Positions 8,868 to 16,275 of a DNA stretch of 55,113 nucleotides are shown one piece after another. Each line of letters begins with the position of its first letter. Within the stretch, counting starts at the first letter, position 1. The DNA is from an uncultured Terriglobales bacterium (GTDB taxonomy: Bacteria; Acidobacteriota; Terriglobia; Terriglobales; Acidobacteriaceae): NCBI GenBank assembly GCA_955652395.1, contig CATPBJ010000183.1:1-55113 (forward strand). Reading direction: 5' to 3'. The translations under genes were made by a program, and so were the position numbers. Below the pieces are notes generated by a model. That model ran no database searches and was not told the origin of the DNA. It was given only the letters and a program-made list of their open reading frames with translations.

Positions 8868-9724
8868 CGGGCGCCACGGTGAAATCGGCTGAACAGTTGA
8901 TCGATTTCGTACGAAACTCCAAAGCGGTATAGACGCGGAATGCTGTAGTCATTCAATCCAAACTGGGGAGAGAACGAGAAGGTAATGCCATTGGGCGCCG
9001 TCCAGTTGATCAAGGGACCAAGATAGTGCGAGGTCTGATTAGTCCCAAAGCTGTAACGGTCGCCCAACCCGCCGTACATTTCAACTCCAGCTTGAAACTT
9101 CTCGCCGCAGAACGTGCAGTTGTGAGCGCTGGCTGCCAGACTTAACGGACGGCTGGCCCCTACGGCATATCCAAACTCCCAGGGTTGGTTGGCGAGATTT
9201 TTCTCCGCGATGATGTTTTCGCTGATATTCCACCCCCGGTAGTTACGGCCTAGGATGAGCTTCAATTCCATCTCCCGTTTCTTTTCCTGTCGAACCTCAG
9301 CGTTGGGTCCCGAGACATCCTGCTTGCCGTCGTGTCCCACAACTTCGCGCAGAGCCTTGTCGCCGCCGTTGATATTTTCAAATTCGATGTAAATGACTGG
9401 ATTGATCCAGTGTTCACGCAACAAAGGACGAAAGCGGTTTTCCCAGCGGTAGCCGGTGAAGATGGTGCTGTCGTGCTGCGTCACCTGGCCATCCAGATAG
9501 AATTCCATGGTCCACCAGGACGTGGCGCCATATTCGAACTCAATATTGCTGCCGATGAATCGGTTTCCCGCTGGCGGCTTTCCCACCGCGTTGAAGAATT
9601 CGATCTCGAGATTCCCCGGTTCTTCCATTTCGTGAGAATAAGTGACGAAGTACGGGCGCTCCTGGGCCTGACCGATGCTAGCCAAAAAACCGACCAGAAG
9701 GCACAGAACGACGGCTGGTTTCAT
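8864..9724 (-). CDS. Putative outer-membrane beta-barrel protein of unknown substrate
   Basis: This 286-residue protein has a clear signal peptide (MKPAVVLCLLVGFLASIGQA, cleaved before QERPYF). The mature part alternates aromatic and polar residues (FEYGATSWWTMEFYLDGQ, NPVIYIEFENI, GITFSFSPQFGLN) and ends in a strand-rich segment, as in small beta-barrel porin-like proteins. One CTFC pair occurs (HNCTFCGEKF). I do not recognise a characterised family. It overlaps the cytochrome c gene by 4 bp. A 29-bp perfect palindrome with TTGCAA half-sites begins 17 bp upstream of its ATG, so it is probably under control of the adjacent Fur-family regulator. A role in metal handling is inference from that context only. 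Confidence 0.7.
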   Translation of the reverse strand: MKPAVVLCLLVGFLASIGQAQERPYFVTYSHEMEEPGNLEIEFFNAVGKPPAGNRFIGSNIEFEYGATSWWTMEFYLDGQVTQHDSTIFTGYRWENRFRPLLREHWINPVIYIEFENINGGDKALREVVGHDGKQDVSGPNAEVRQEKKREMELKLILGRNYRGWNISENIIAEKNLANQPWEFGYAVGASRPLSLAASAHNCTFCGEKFQAGVEMYGGLGDRYSFGTNQTSHYLGPLINWTAPNGITFSFSPQFGLNDYSIPRLYRFGVSYEIDQLFSRFHRGAR

Positions 9725-9740
9725 AGAGGTTGATCGTTTT

Positions 9741-9769
9741 CATTAGTTGCAACCGAGTTGCAACTAATG
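9741..9769. promoter_or_regulatory. Fur-family (Nur-like) operator, site 1
   Basis: CATTAGTTGCAAC-CGA-GTTGCAACTAATG is a perfect inverted repeat with 13-bp arms. The inner part is TTGCAA-N5-TTGCAA, the layout described for the nickel regulator Nur. It lies 17 bp before the ATG of the outer-membrane-like gene (8864-9724), where binding would block that operon. Confidence 0.75.
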
Positions 9770-9827
9770 CGGACTTCATTGACTGTAACGGTTTTGGGTC
9801 CCAGGGTCAACGATCGCGAGATTTTCT

Positions 9828-9855
9828 GTTGCATCCAGGTTGCAACTAAATGCAA
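9828..9855. promoter_or_regulatory. Fur-family (Nur-like) operator, site 2
   Basis: GTTGCAT-CCAG-GTTGCAAC gives TTGCAT-N5-TTGCAA (9829-9845), one mismatch from site 1. A further half-site, ATGCAA, lies at 9850-9855. It sits about 60 bp from site 1 in the same intergenic gap between the regulator stop and the divergent operon, consistent with cooperative or dual-site binding. Confidence 0.6.
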
Positions 9856-9922
9856 CGTTGTCAAAGCAGTACCGATCAGGATCGTTCCGGTCGGGTTTCA
9901 GAGTGGCAATAACAAGAAAGTC

Positions 9923-10387
9923 TTAATCTTGGGCTTGATCTGTGGAACGGCACTGCGCACAGTATCCGCCGATTTCAAGTCGGGTAACCACGATGTGGAA
10001 GCGGCAATCTCTCTGAATCTGACCCTTCAATCGATCGAAGAGGTCACTCTCAAACTCCGTAATTTTGCCGCAGCGCAGACATGCCATGTGGATGTGGTCC
10101 CGCTGCGGCCGGCGCTCGTAGAAATGTTTCTCACCCTGCATGTGCATCAGGTCGAGTTCGTCAATCAATCCGTGCCGCTTGAGCAGCCCGAGAGTGCGAT
10201 AGACGGTCACCCGGTCGATCTGCGGGTCAAGCCGCCGTGCGCGCCGCAGTAACTGGCTGGCGTCGAGGTGCTGTTTGGCAGTTTCCACCACGCTGAGAAT
10301 GGTGCGGCGCTGCCGAGTCATGCGCAGTCCGCGCGACATCAATTCCGCCTGCAGACGTCCAGGAATCTCGGTTTCGGGTAATGGCAT
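9923..10387 (-). CDS. fur: Fur-family metal-responsive transcriptional regulator
   Basis: This is a 154-residue Fur-superfamily repressor. The N-terminal winged helix includes GLRMTRQRRTILSVVE and the recognition helix VTVYRTLGLLKRHGLID (residues about 60-76). The dimerisation domain has HFYERRPQRDHIHMACLRCG with CxxC at 103-106 and a second CxxC (CAQC, 143-146) for structural zinc. His 88, 98, 100 and 131 are candidates for the sensory metal site. The start ATG at 10387 has AAGGACGG upstream. The promoter overlaps a TTGCAA-N5-TTTCAA site, so autoregulation is likely. Which metal is sensed (Fe, Zn, Ni, Mn or peroxide) cannot be read from the protein; the operator layout points to a Nur-like regulator, so the fur symbol denotes the family only. 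Confidence 0.85.
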   Translation of the reverse strand: MPLPETEIPGRLQAELMSRGLRMTRQRRTILSVVETAKQHLDASQLLRRARRLDPQIDRVTVYRTLGLLKRHGLIDELDLMHMQGEKHFYERRPQRDHIHMACLRCGKITEFESDLFDRLKGQIQRDCRFHIVVTRLEIGGYCAQCRSTDQAQD

Positions 10388-10401
10388 GGAATCCGTCCTT
10401 A

Positions 10402-10418
10402 TTGCAACTGACTTTCAA
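10402..10418. promoter_or_regulatory. Fur-family (Nur-like) operator, site 3, in the regulator promoter
   Basis: TTGCAA-CTGAC-TTTCAA has the same 6-5-6 geometry as sites 1 and 2, with one half-site mismatch. It lies directly downstream of the regulator gene's TATAAT box and upstream of its ribosome binding site, covering the likely transcription start, which suits autorepression. Confidence 0.6.
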
Positions 10419-10424
10419 ATTATA
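10419..10424 (-). promoter_or_regulatory. -10 box of the Fur-family regulator gene
   Basis: Minus-strand TATAAT, 32 bp before the ATG at 10387, abuts operator site 3. No convincing -35 hexamer was found. Confidence 0.45.
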
Positions 10425-10461
10425 GCGTAGCTGGGTCTTGGCCGGGAATACGAGCAAAGGA

Positions 10462-12585
10462 CTATGGGCGAACGAGTAACGCCAGACGAGGGAAACGGAA
10501 TTGCCCGGCAGTGTCGTCAATCACATTGACCTGGCAGGTGTAGAAGCCAGGTTTCAGATGGGTGAGCGGTACGTCGAGCTGGAAAACCGCAGCCTTCCGG
10601 TCGGGCGCATTCAGTTGCTCGCTCTCGACCAGAGGAGTCTCGTAAGCTTTAGTGTTTCCGCGAAAGAAGGCGACATTGGTCAACAGGTGGATGGCCGGGC
10701 TGCTGCGGTCATTCCCTTGTGTGCTTGCGGTGGTCGCCGCGTGCGCCGGGTCATACACCTCGTAGTAGAAGTACAGGTGCTGCCCGGCGGAGAACACGTG
10801 GGTGACGCTGGGAATGACCTCTGATCCATCGCGTACCAGCGGGTTTTCAGTCTTGCGCTTGCTAGCTGGCTGTAACTGGTTGGCGAGCACGATCGAACTC
10901 ATCTTTACGGGGACAGATTTGAGGTCCGGAACGGTGAAATCAGTTTCGAACGAGCCCAGGCGTCCGCTTTGGTTTTCGCGCACCACGACCTTGAGATGAT
11001 ATGTGCCGGGCGGCAAAACGAAGCCGCTGTTGTATTGCACGTTCTTGCGCTGCACCAGCTGCGATACATTCAGCGCCAGCTTTACCGTGTCCCGTATCTG
11101 TCCCACCGGCCGCTTTTGCGGATCGGTGACAATGCCCAGAACATCCAGGGTGGCGCGCTCCTGATCCTTGTTCTGGGTGAAGGGAATCTGGGAACCGGGC
11201 ACGACCACCGAGACCGGCACATAAAATTTGCGGTCAGCAATGCGGAAGTAGGCTGCGGACAAATACACAGGCAGATCTGTGGTCGCAAGGTCTGAGGCCA
11301 GTTCCTCGTCGAGCTGGCGTTCGCGATCGTCACGCGTGGAATGCTGGAAATCGGCCGGAGAGTAGTAGCCGCGACGGAAGTCGATTTTGACGCTCGGCCG
11401 GTCGACTCGCACTGTGATGCGCCGAAAACGGCCGTCCCGCGCTGCATTCGCGCTGTGATACCCGAGCAGATAGTAAAGCGAGGTGTCCTGCTGTACGCCG
11501 GTGAAGACCCGGCCAAAATCGTTCGAATCAAGAAACGCACGCCCACCCGTGTCGCCGGCCAGAGTGATGAGGGTTTCCTGGGTGGTGCTGTTGGAGTCGA
11601 ACTGGCCCGCCACGGACTTTCCTGAGTAAGGAGAAGTTCCACGCAAACTGGCATTCTGGGCTTCGCCGCCTGGCACCAGGGCCTGCAGGCCGCGAATATC
11701 CAGTGTGTAAATGGCCATATTGGCCCGCACCGCGGCGTTGGTCGCGGAACGCAGCTGCGACTGGTTTTCGATGCCCGTCCGATCCATCCCGCTCGAGAAA
11801 TAGATCAGAGACTTTTTCTCATCGATCGAGACCAGCTTGTCAGCGATGGAGCGCAGGGCCTGCAAGCGTCGATCGGTGTTGAAAACGTTGTACTCGGTGT
11901 CATCCACGGTGAAAGATCCACCGGTCTCGGATGTCCCCTCGGTGGTGCCGGTGCTGCCTTCTTCGAATCCCACACCTTCGCCGACGCTAAAAGCCTGCAG
12001 TGCCTTCTTCAGCTGCGCTCGATCGGAAGTGAAGTCCTGGTTCACACTCAACGAGCTTCCCAGAGAGACCACGGCGACCAGGTCGGCTGGCACCATCTGC
12101 TTATCCACATAGTTCTGCGCCGCGGTCGTCACCTGGTCGATTTCATCCGGCTGCATGGAGCTGAGATCGAAAAACAGGATGATAAGCCGCCGGTCTTTTA
12201 ACGGCCGAGTCGCCAGCACGGGTGCTGAGCCAGTGCCCGCGGGTCGAGCCGGACGAAGCAATGGGGCTTCAGTCGCGGCGGTGGAGAGGACGGCGTCGGT
12301 ATTTTCCAGATCAAAAGAAACCACCTGCTGCGGCTTGTTGTCTTCAAGAACAGTAAAGTCCTCGAGCTTGAGGTCGCGCACCGGGTTGCCGTTCTTGTCG
12401 CGCACCGTCACGTTGACCAGCACCAACTCTGTCTTGGCGCGGAACGTGTACTCATTGGATGATTCCTGCGAGAAAACGCCGGAACACACCGTCACGATCA
12501 TGAGCACACAGGCGACGATGGAGCGACGGGCGTCCTCGCCCGTCCTCGGGTTGACCCTTCGTCCGCAATCGATGGCAGGGCGCAT
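10462..12585 (-). CDS. VWFA-related exported protein of the acidobacterial family
   Basis: This 707-residue secreted protein has a signal peptide near residues 22-40 (SIVACVLMIVTVCSGVFS). The opening domain has KTELVLVNVTVRDKNGNPVR and LKLEDFTVLEDNKPQQVVSF, the hallmark of VWFA-related proteins abundant in Acidobacteria. A von Willebrand A-like domain follows: RLIILFFDLSSMQPDEIDQV, a degenerate MIDAS, with SLIYFSSGMDRTG. The C-terminal half is beta-rich. Its ATG overlaps the TGA of the upstream TonB receptor by one base (TGATG), so it is translationally coupled to that receptor and presumably works with it at the cell envelope. The biochemical role of the family is unknown. Confidence 0.85.
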   Translation of the reverse strand: MRPAIDCGRRVNPRTGEDARRSIVACVLMIVTVCSGVFSQESSNEYTFRAKTELVLVNVTVRDKNGNPVRDLKLEDFTVLEDNKPQQVVSFDLENTDAVLSTAATEAPLLRPARPAGTGSAPVLATRPLKDRRLIILFFDLSSMQPDEIDQVTTAAQNYVDKQMVPADLVAVVSLGSSLSVNQDFTSDRAQLKKALQAFSVGEGVGFEEGSTGTTEGTSETGGSFTVDDTEYNVFNTDRRLQALRSIADKLVSIDEKKSLIYFSSGMDRTGIENQSQLRSATNAAVRANMAIYTLDIRGLQALVPGGEAQNASLRGTSPYSGKSVAGQFDSNSTTQETLITLAGDTGGRAFLDSNDFGRVFTGVQQDTSLYYLLGYHSANAARDGRFRRITVRVDRPSVKIDFRRGYYSPADFQHSTRDDRERQLDEELASDLATTDLPVYLSAAYFRIADRKFYVPVSVVVPGSQIPFTQNKDQERATLDVLGIVTDPQKRPVGQIRDTVKLALNVSQLVQRKNVQYNSGFVLPPGTYHLKVVVRENQSGRLGSFETDFTVPDLKSVPVKMSSIVLANQLQPASKRKTENPLVRDGSEVIPSVTHVFSAGQHLYFYYEVYDPAHAATTASTQGNDRSSPAIHLLTNVAFFRGNTKAYETPLVESEQLNAPDRKAAVFQLDVPLTHLKPGFYTCQVNVIDDTAGQFRFPRLALLVRP

Positions 12586-15500
12586 CAGAATCTGAACCTC
12601 GCGGTCAGCTGCAGGGAACGCATCGCTCCCACCGAAATCACCCGGCCATAGGTGGGCGAGTTTACGACCGTGTCAATTCCCACGTATTGCGGGGTGTTAA
12701 AGACGTTCGTGAACTGCGCCCGGAACTCCAGAAAACGCGATTCACTGACAGGGAACATCTTGGTGAATGACATATCGAACAGCCGTCTGCCCGGTCCTTC
12801 GATACTGTTGCGGCGCGCGTCACCGAACGGACCCGACGGCGCCACGAAGGCGGCGGTGTTAAACCACTCCGCGATTGACGGATCCGGCACGCTGACAGAC
12901 TGTCCCGGCACCACGTCCGCCCGCACCGTGCCGTTGGTGCCGTGGCTCACATCCAACACGTTGCCGAGGATGCGGGGGGTAAATGGCAATCCCGAAGCAA
13001 TGGTCCAGTCACCGCTCCAGTTCCAGTCTCCGAGGACAGCCCGCAACGGGTTTTTGCCCGAGAGCCACCGCCGCTCATGGCCGAAGGGAAGTTCCCACAA
13101 ATAGTCAGCGGTGAAACTGTGGCGCTGATCGAAGCTGGACAAGCCGCGCTCGGCCGCAAGGTCGAACGCATTCTGGGCGACGTTCGTAGTACCGGAAACT
13201 CCGGCGCGTCCGGCGCCCTGGGCGACCAGAGGCTCGCCGCTTCCGATGGTGGAGGCGTTATCCAGCGACTTCGAAAACGTGTAGCGGCCGCCAATTGAAA
13301 AACTCGCCTGCAATCGCTTGCGGACACGTACTGATCCAGCGTTAGCGGTCGAATCTCCAACGGAGTCTTCCCAGTAAAACGGCTGCACACCGGGGAAAAG
13401 GACTCCGGTCGCGGTGCGGTTGGGTGCTTCCAGAATATCGAGACGTGTGCCTTTCGTGCCGGTGTAGTCAAGGTTCATGATCAGCGTGGGCCGAATTTGC
13501 TGTTGAACGTCAACATTCCAGATCTGCACATAGCCCAAACGGTAATTGGGATCGACGCCGAAATTGTTGGTGATGGAACCGGGCGGAACCGACGGAAATC
13601 CGTTTTGCAACGTGAGCACGGTGGTCGGCGATTGGGTATTCGTCGCCGTGATCGAGAACGGCGGCTGGAACGCCATGTTCTGCACGATGTTTTGATACGC
13701 GCTGGTGTTGTAGTTGATGCCATATCCGGTGCGCACTACAGTGTTGCGCATTGGTTTCCAGGCCAAGCCCAGACGCGGAGCGAAATTATTGCGGTCCGGA
13801 CGCACCAGCGTCACAGGGAACTGGCCGTTGTACAGGCCCGTCTGGCCCACCTGCACCGGGACCGGCGGAGAAGTAAAGCCCACCGGCAAGTCCAGATTCA
13901 CAATACGATCATTCAGTTCGGAAAACGGCGAGAAGTATTCGTAGCGCACACCCAGATTGAATGTCAGGTTGCCACGCAGACGCCATTCATCCTGTACGAA
14001 CAGGTCCCATGAGTTGCCGCGAAAATGGTAGTTGCTATTGCCAAACTGCACCGAAGTCAGTTGGGGAAGTCCCAGCAGGAAATCGGAAAGGTCGTAGCCG
14101 GTATTCAAGCCAGTAAAGGTGAACGTCCCGCGGGCGTTGCTGTCGGTCTGGGTATTGATCTGAATCCGCCGAAAATCTCCGCCCCAGCGCCAGGTGTGCT
14201 TTCCGCGCCGGTAGATCAGGTTGTCGGAAAACGTCCAGGTCTGGTTACGCAGCAATTGCGGGTTGGTGTCATTGAGGCTGCCGAAATGAGTGAACGACAG
14301 GTTGGGCAGTCCCCAGTCAAACGGGTTCGTTGAAACACCCGTGATGCCGAGGGTTCCCGTGATGTCCTGGTTAAAGGCATAAAGGTTTTGCGCGCTGGTC
14401 CGGGAGCGATTGAAGTCGAGGCGCGCGTTGTTGATGACCTTGCCAAAAGTTCGCACGTATCCGACCGGCACCTCAAAGCTGCGAGTATGGGTATTGCCTC
14501 CAACGCTGGGAAAGGGATTGGTCAGGTTCGCACTGGTCGAGCGGTAATGGAAGCCGAAACTCAAATTATTTCGTGGTCCACGCTGTCCCGGTTGACCGCG
14601 CCCGCTGCTGGCCGCACCCAGGGCCTGGTTCAGACGGATGTTCAGGTCGTCGCGGTCGTTGAGCGTCGATGTAACAAAATGAAAATTCGGCGCGTTGGGA
14701 ACGGCTCCGGGGATGTTGGGCAGCGGGATGTACCGCAAAAGCCCTTGCGCAATCGGTTCGATGGCCAGTCCGGCATTTTGAAAATTATTGCCCGGGATCG
14801 GTTGTCCGTTGTTAGGATTGACCAGTTGAATCCCCGCCACGCCGGAAAAGTCGCCGATTCGCTCGGCAGCGGTGGGCACAAAAGAAAAAGCATCATAGGG
14901 CGAACTACCGCGGGAGCCGTTGTAGTTCAGAAAGAAAAAAGTCTTGCTTCCGCCCTTATAGATGTGGGGAATGTTCAGCGGTCCTCCCAGCGCGACGCCG
15001 AAGAGCTGCCTGATGTAGCTCGCTTTGTCTACCGGACTATCGGTGAGAGCGTAAGGCGCGGCATCCAGAGCAGAGTCCGCGACCGAGTAATAGACCGAAC
15101 CGTGCGGCCGATTGATGTCAAATCTGCCTCTGCCGCCGACCAGAACCATGGGGCCGCCCGGTCCCCCTCCACCCCCGAAGCCGCCAAACCCGCCGCCGGG
15201 GCCTCCTCCGCCCGGGCCGCGAACTGGACCGCCGGCACCGAAGCTACCGCCACCGTAGCTACCGCCACCGAAGCCAGCGCCACCGAAGCCAGCGCCACCG
15301 AAGCCAGCGCCACCAGGCCCACCTCCGCCAGGGCCTCCTCTACCTCCGAAGCCACCGCCCTGTTCCCCACCCTCCCGCATCCGCTGGTCCAGCTCGTCCG
15401 TGCTCATGCCGAACATGCCTACGCCCGAGGTGTTGCCGGAAAATGAAACCGATTCCGTAGCGCCGTCGGGAGCAATGCCTGGTACTGGCATTCCGGAAGG

Positions 15501-16025
15501 CACGCTCTGGTCGTTCCCGCTGCCGTTGCCGGCTTCCGCAGCGGCCAGTCCTTGCATCACCGCCAGGCTTTGAAATCCTCGACCGGTCCGCGCAGTTGCC
15601 GGCCGCGGCTGAGTGTGTGCGGCTTGTTGCGTCCGCGAGAGCAAGGTCAATTCAAGGTCGGCACGGGTGCTTGGGTCCCCCAGAACAATTTCCCTCGTGT
15701 TGGGCGCGAACGCAGGCATCTCGACGCGCAGTTGATATTTCCCCGGCGCGGCCACACGAAGGGAATAGGTGCCATTCGTGTCCGTGGAGATTTCTGTTTT
15801 TTCCTGGGTGGAAGTGTTGGTTGCGGTAACAGTGGCTCCCGGAATGGGGGTATTGCCCGATTTCACGATGCCGGTGATCGAGAAGGTTGGAGCCGCAGTC
15901 GTGTCCTGCGCCAGTGAGCAGGTTGCGACGAATAGAAGCATCAAGATATGCCGCAGGCAAAACACCCATGTCTTGACATGGGAAGACGTGGGGACATTCA
16001 ATGCGGGTTCGGCGCCGGAGTTCAT
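12585..16025 (-). CDS. Oar-like TonB-dependent outer-membrane receptor with carboxypeptidase-regulatory domain
   Basis: This is an 1146-residue outer-membrane protein. The signal peptide is HILMLLFVATCSLAQ (about 26-40). A CarboxypepD_reg-like Ig fold follows (FSITGIVKSGNTPIPGATVT, about 48-130), then a low-complexity linker, a plug/barrel with ANARGTFTFTGLNTGYDLSD and LRGNLTFNLGVRYEYFSPF, and the C-terminal barrel strand ending LQLTARFRF. An unusual glycine-rich insertion (residues about 219-292, built from GGAGFGG and GGGSYGG units) lies between the Ig domain and the plug. It is encoded by a 15-bp minisatellite. Acidobacterial receptors of this class probably take up or bind oligosaccharides or peptides; the neighbouring GH32 enzyme hints at fructans, which is inference. 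It is coupled to the VWFA gene by TGATG. Confidence 0.9.
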   Translation of the reverse strand: MNSGAEPALNVPTSSHVKTWVFCLRHILMLLFVATCSLAQDTTAAPTFSITGIVKSGNTPIPGATVTATNTSTQEKTEISTDTNGTYSLRVAAPGKYQLRVEMPAFAPNTREIVLGDPSTRADLELTLLSRTQQAAHTQPRPATARTGRGFQSLAVMQGLAAAEAGNGSGNDQSVPSGMPVPGIAPDGATESVSFSGNTSGVGMFGMSTDELDQRMREGGEQGGGFGGRGGPGGGGPGGAGFGGAGFGGAGFGGGSYGGGSFGAGGPVRGPGGGGPGGGFGGFGGGGGPGGPMVLVGGRGRFDINRPHGSVYYSVADSALDAAPYALTDSPVDKASYIRQLFGVALGGPLNIPHIYKGGSKTFFFLNYNGSRGSSPYDAFSFVPTAAERIGDFSGVAGIQLVNPNNGQPIPGNNFQNAGLAIEPIAQGLLRYIPLPNIPGAVPNAPNFHFVTSTLNDRDDLNIRLNQALGAASSGRGQPGQRGPRNNLSFGFHYRSTSANLTNPFPSVGGNTHTRSFEVPVGYVRTFGKVINNARLDFNRSRTSAQNLYAFNQDITGTLGITGVSTNPFDWGLPNLSFTHFGSLNDTNPQLLRNQTWTFSDNLIYRRGKHTWRWGGDFRRIQINTQTDSNARGTFTFTGLNTGYDLSDFLLGLPQLTSVQFGNSNYHFRGNSWDLFVQDEWRLRGNLTFNLGVRYEYFSPFSELNDRIVNLDLPVGFTSPPVPVQVGQTGLYNGQFPVTLVRPDRNNFAPRLGLAWKPMRNTVVRTGYGINYNTSAYQNIVQNMAFQPPFSITATNTQSPTTVLTLQNGFPSVPPGSITNNFGVDPNYRLGYVQIWNVDVQQQIRPTLIMNLDYTGTKGTRLDILEAPNRTATGVLFPGVQPFYWEDSVGDSTANAGSVRVRKRLQASFSIGGRYTFSKSLDNASTIGSGEPLVAQGAGRAGVSGTTNVAQNAFDLAAERGLSSFDQRHSFTADYLWELPFGHERRWLSGKNPLRAVLGDWNWSGDWTIASGLPFTPRILGNVLDVSHGTNGTVRADVVPGQSVSVPDPSIAEWFNTAAFVAPSGPFGDARRNSIEGPGRRLFDMSFTKMFPVSESRFLEFRAQFTNVFNTPQYVGIDTVVNSPTYGRVISVGAMRSLQLTARFRF
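15237..15311. repeat. 15-bp minisatellite within the TonB receptor gene
   Basis: Five consecutive in-frame 15-bp units occur on the plus strand. The last three (15267-15281, 15282-15296, 15297-15311) are identical, ACCGAAGCCAGCGCC. Units 1 and 2 are ACCGAAGCTACCGCC and ACCGTAGCTACCGCC. Each encodes a five-residue Gly-rich module (GAGFG/GGSFG/GGSYG) on the minus strand. The identity of the units indicates recent slippage. Confidence 0.85.
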
Positions 16026-16275
16026 GTCCGGCTATTCCAACGAATGGAACGAATTGCTGGAGCCATTCATACATTGAACACCGCCGAACCCACCCAGTGG
16101 GTAAAAACTCAGTCAACAACCGTAAAGTTTCGTAAAAACCGTATCCATCACGGGAATAGACGCTTGTAGGTTCGAATGGTCTCGCCTTTCGAGGTTCAGC
16201 TGAGAGGAATGAGGAAACAGACAGGCCGGAACTCGTCTCAAAGATGTGACCCGATTGTTGCCAGAAGCGTTCCCG

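Noticed and set aside
9758..10252. 164-codon plus-strand frame opposite the Fur-family gene
   Set aside because: It overlaps the regulator and two of the operator sites, and has no recognisable domain.
15237..15311. CRISPR-like array
   Set aside because: Units are 15 bp, contiguous without spacers, and lie in frame inside a coding sequence.
14388..15446. 352-codon plus-strand frame with Ala/Thr repeats
   Set aside because: It is antisense to the TonB receptor; the repetitive Ala-Thr-Ser tail is just the 15-bp minisatellite read in the other direction.
16166..16200. GGTTCGAAT resembling a tRNA T-arm
   Set aside because: No acceptor, D- or anticodon stem could be built around it, and there is no CCA end.
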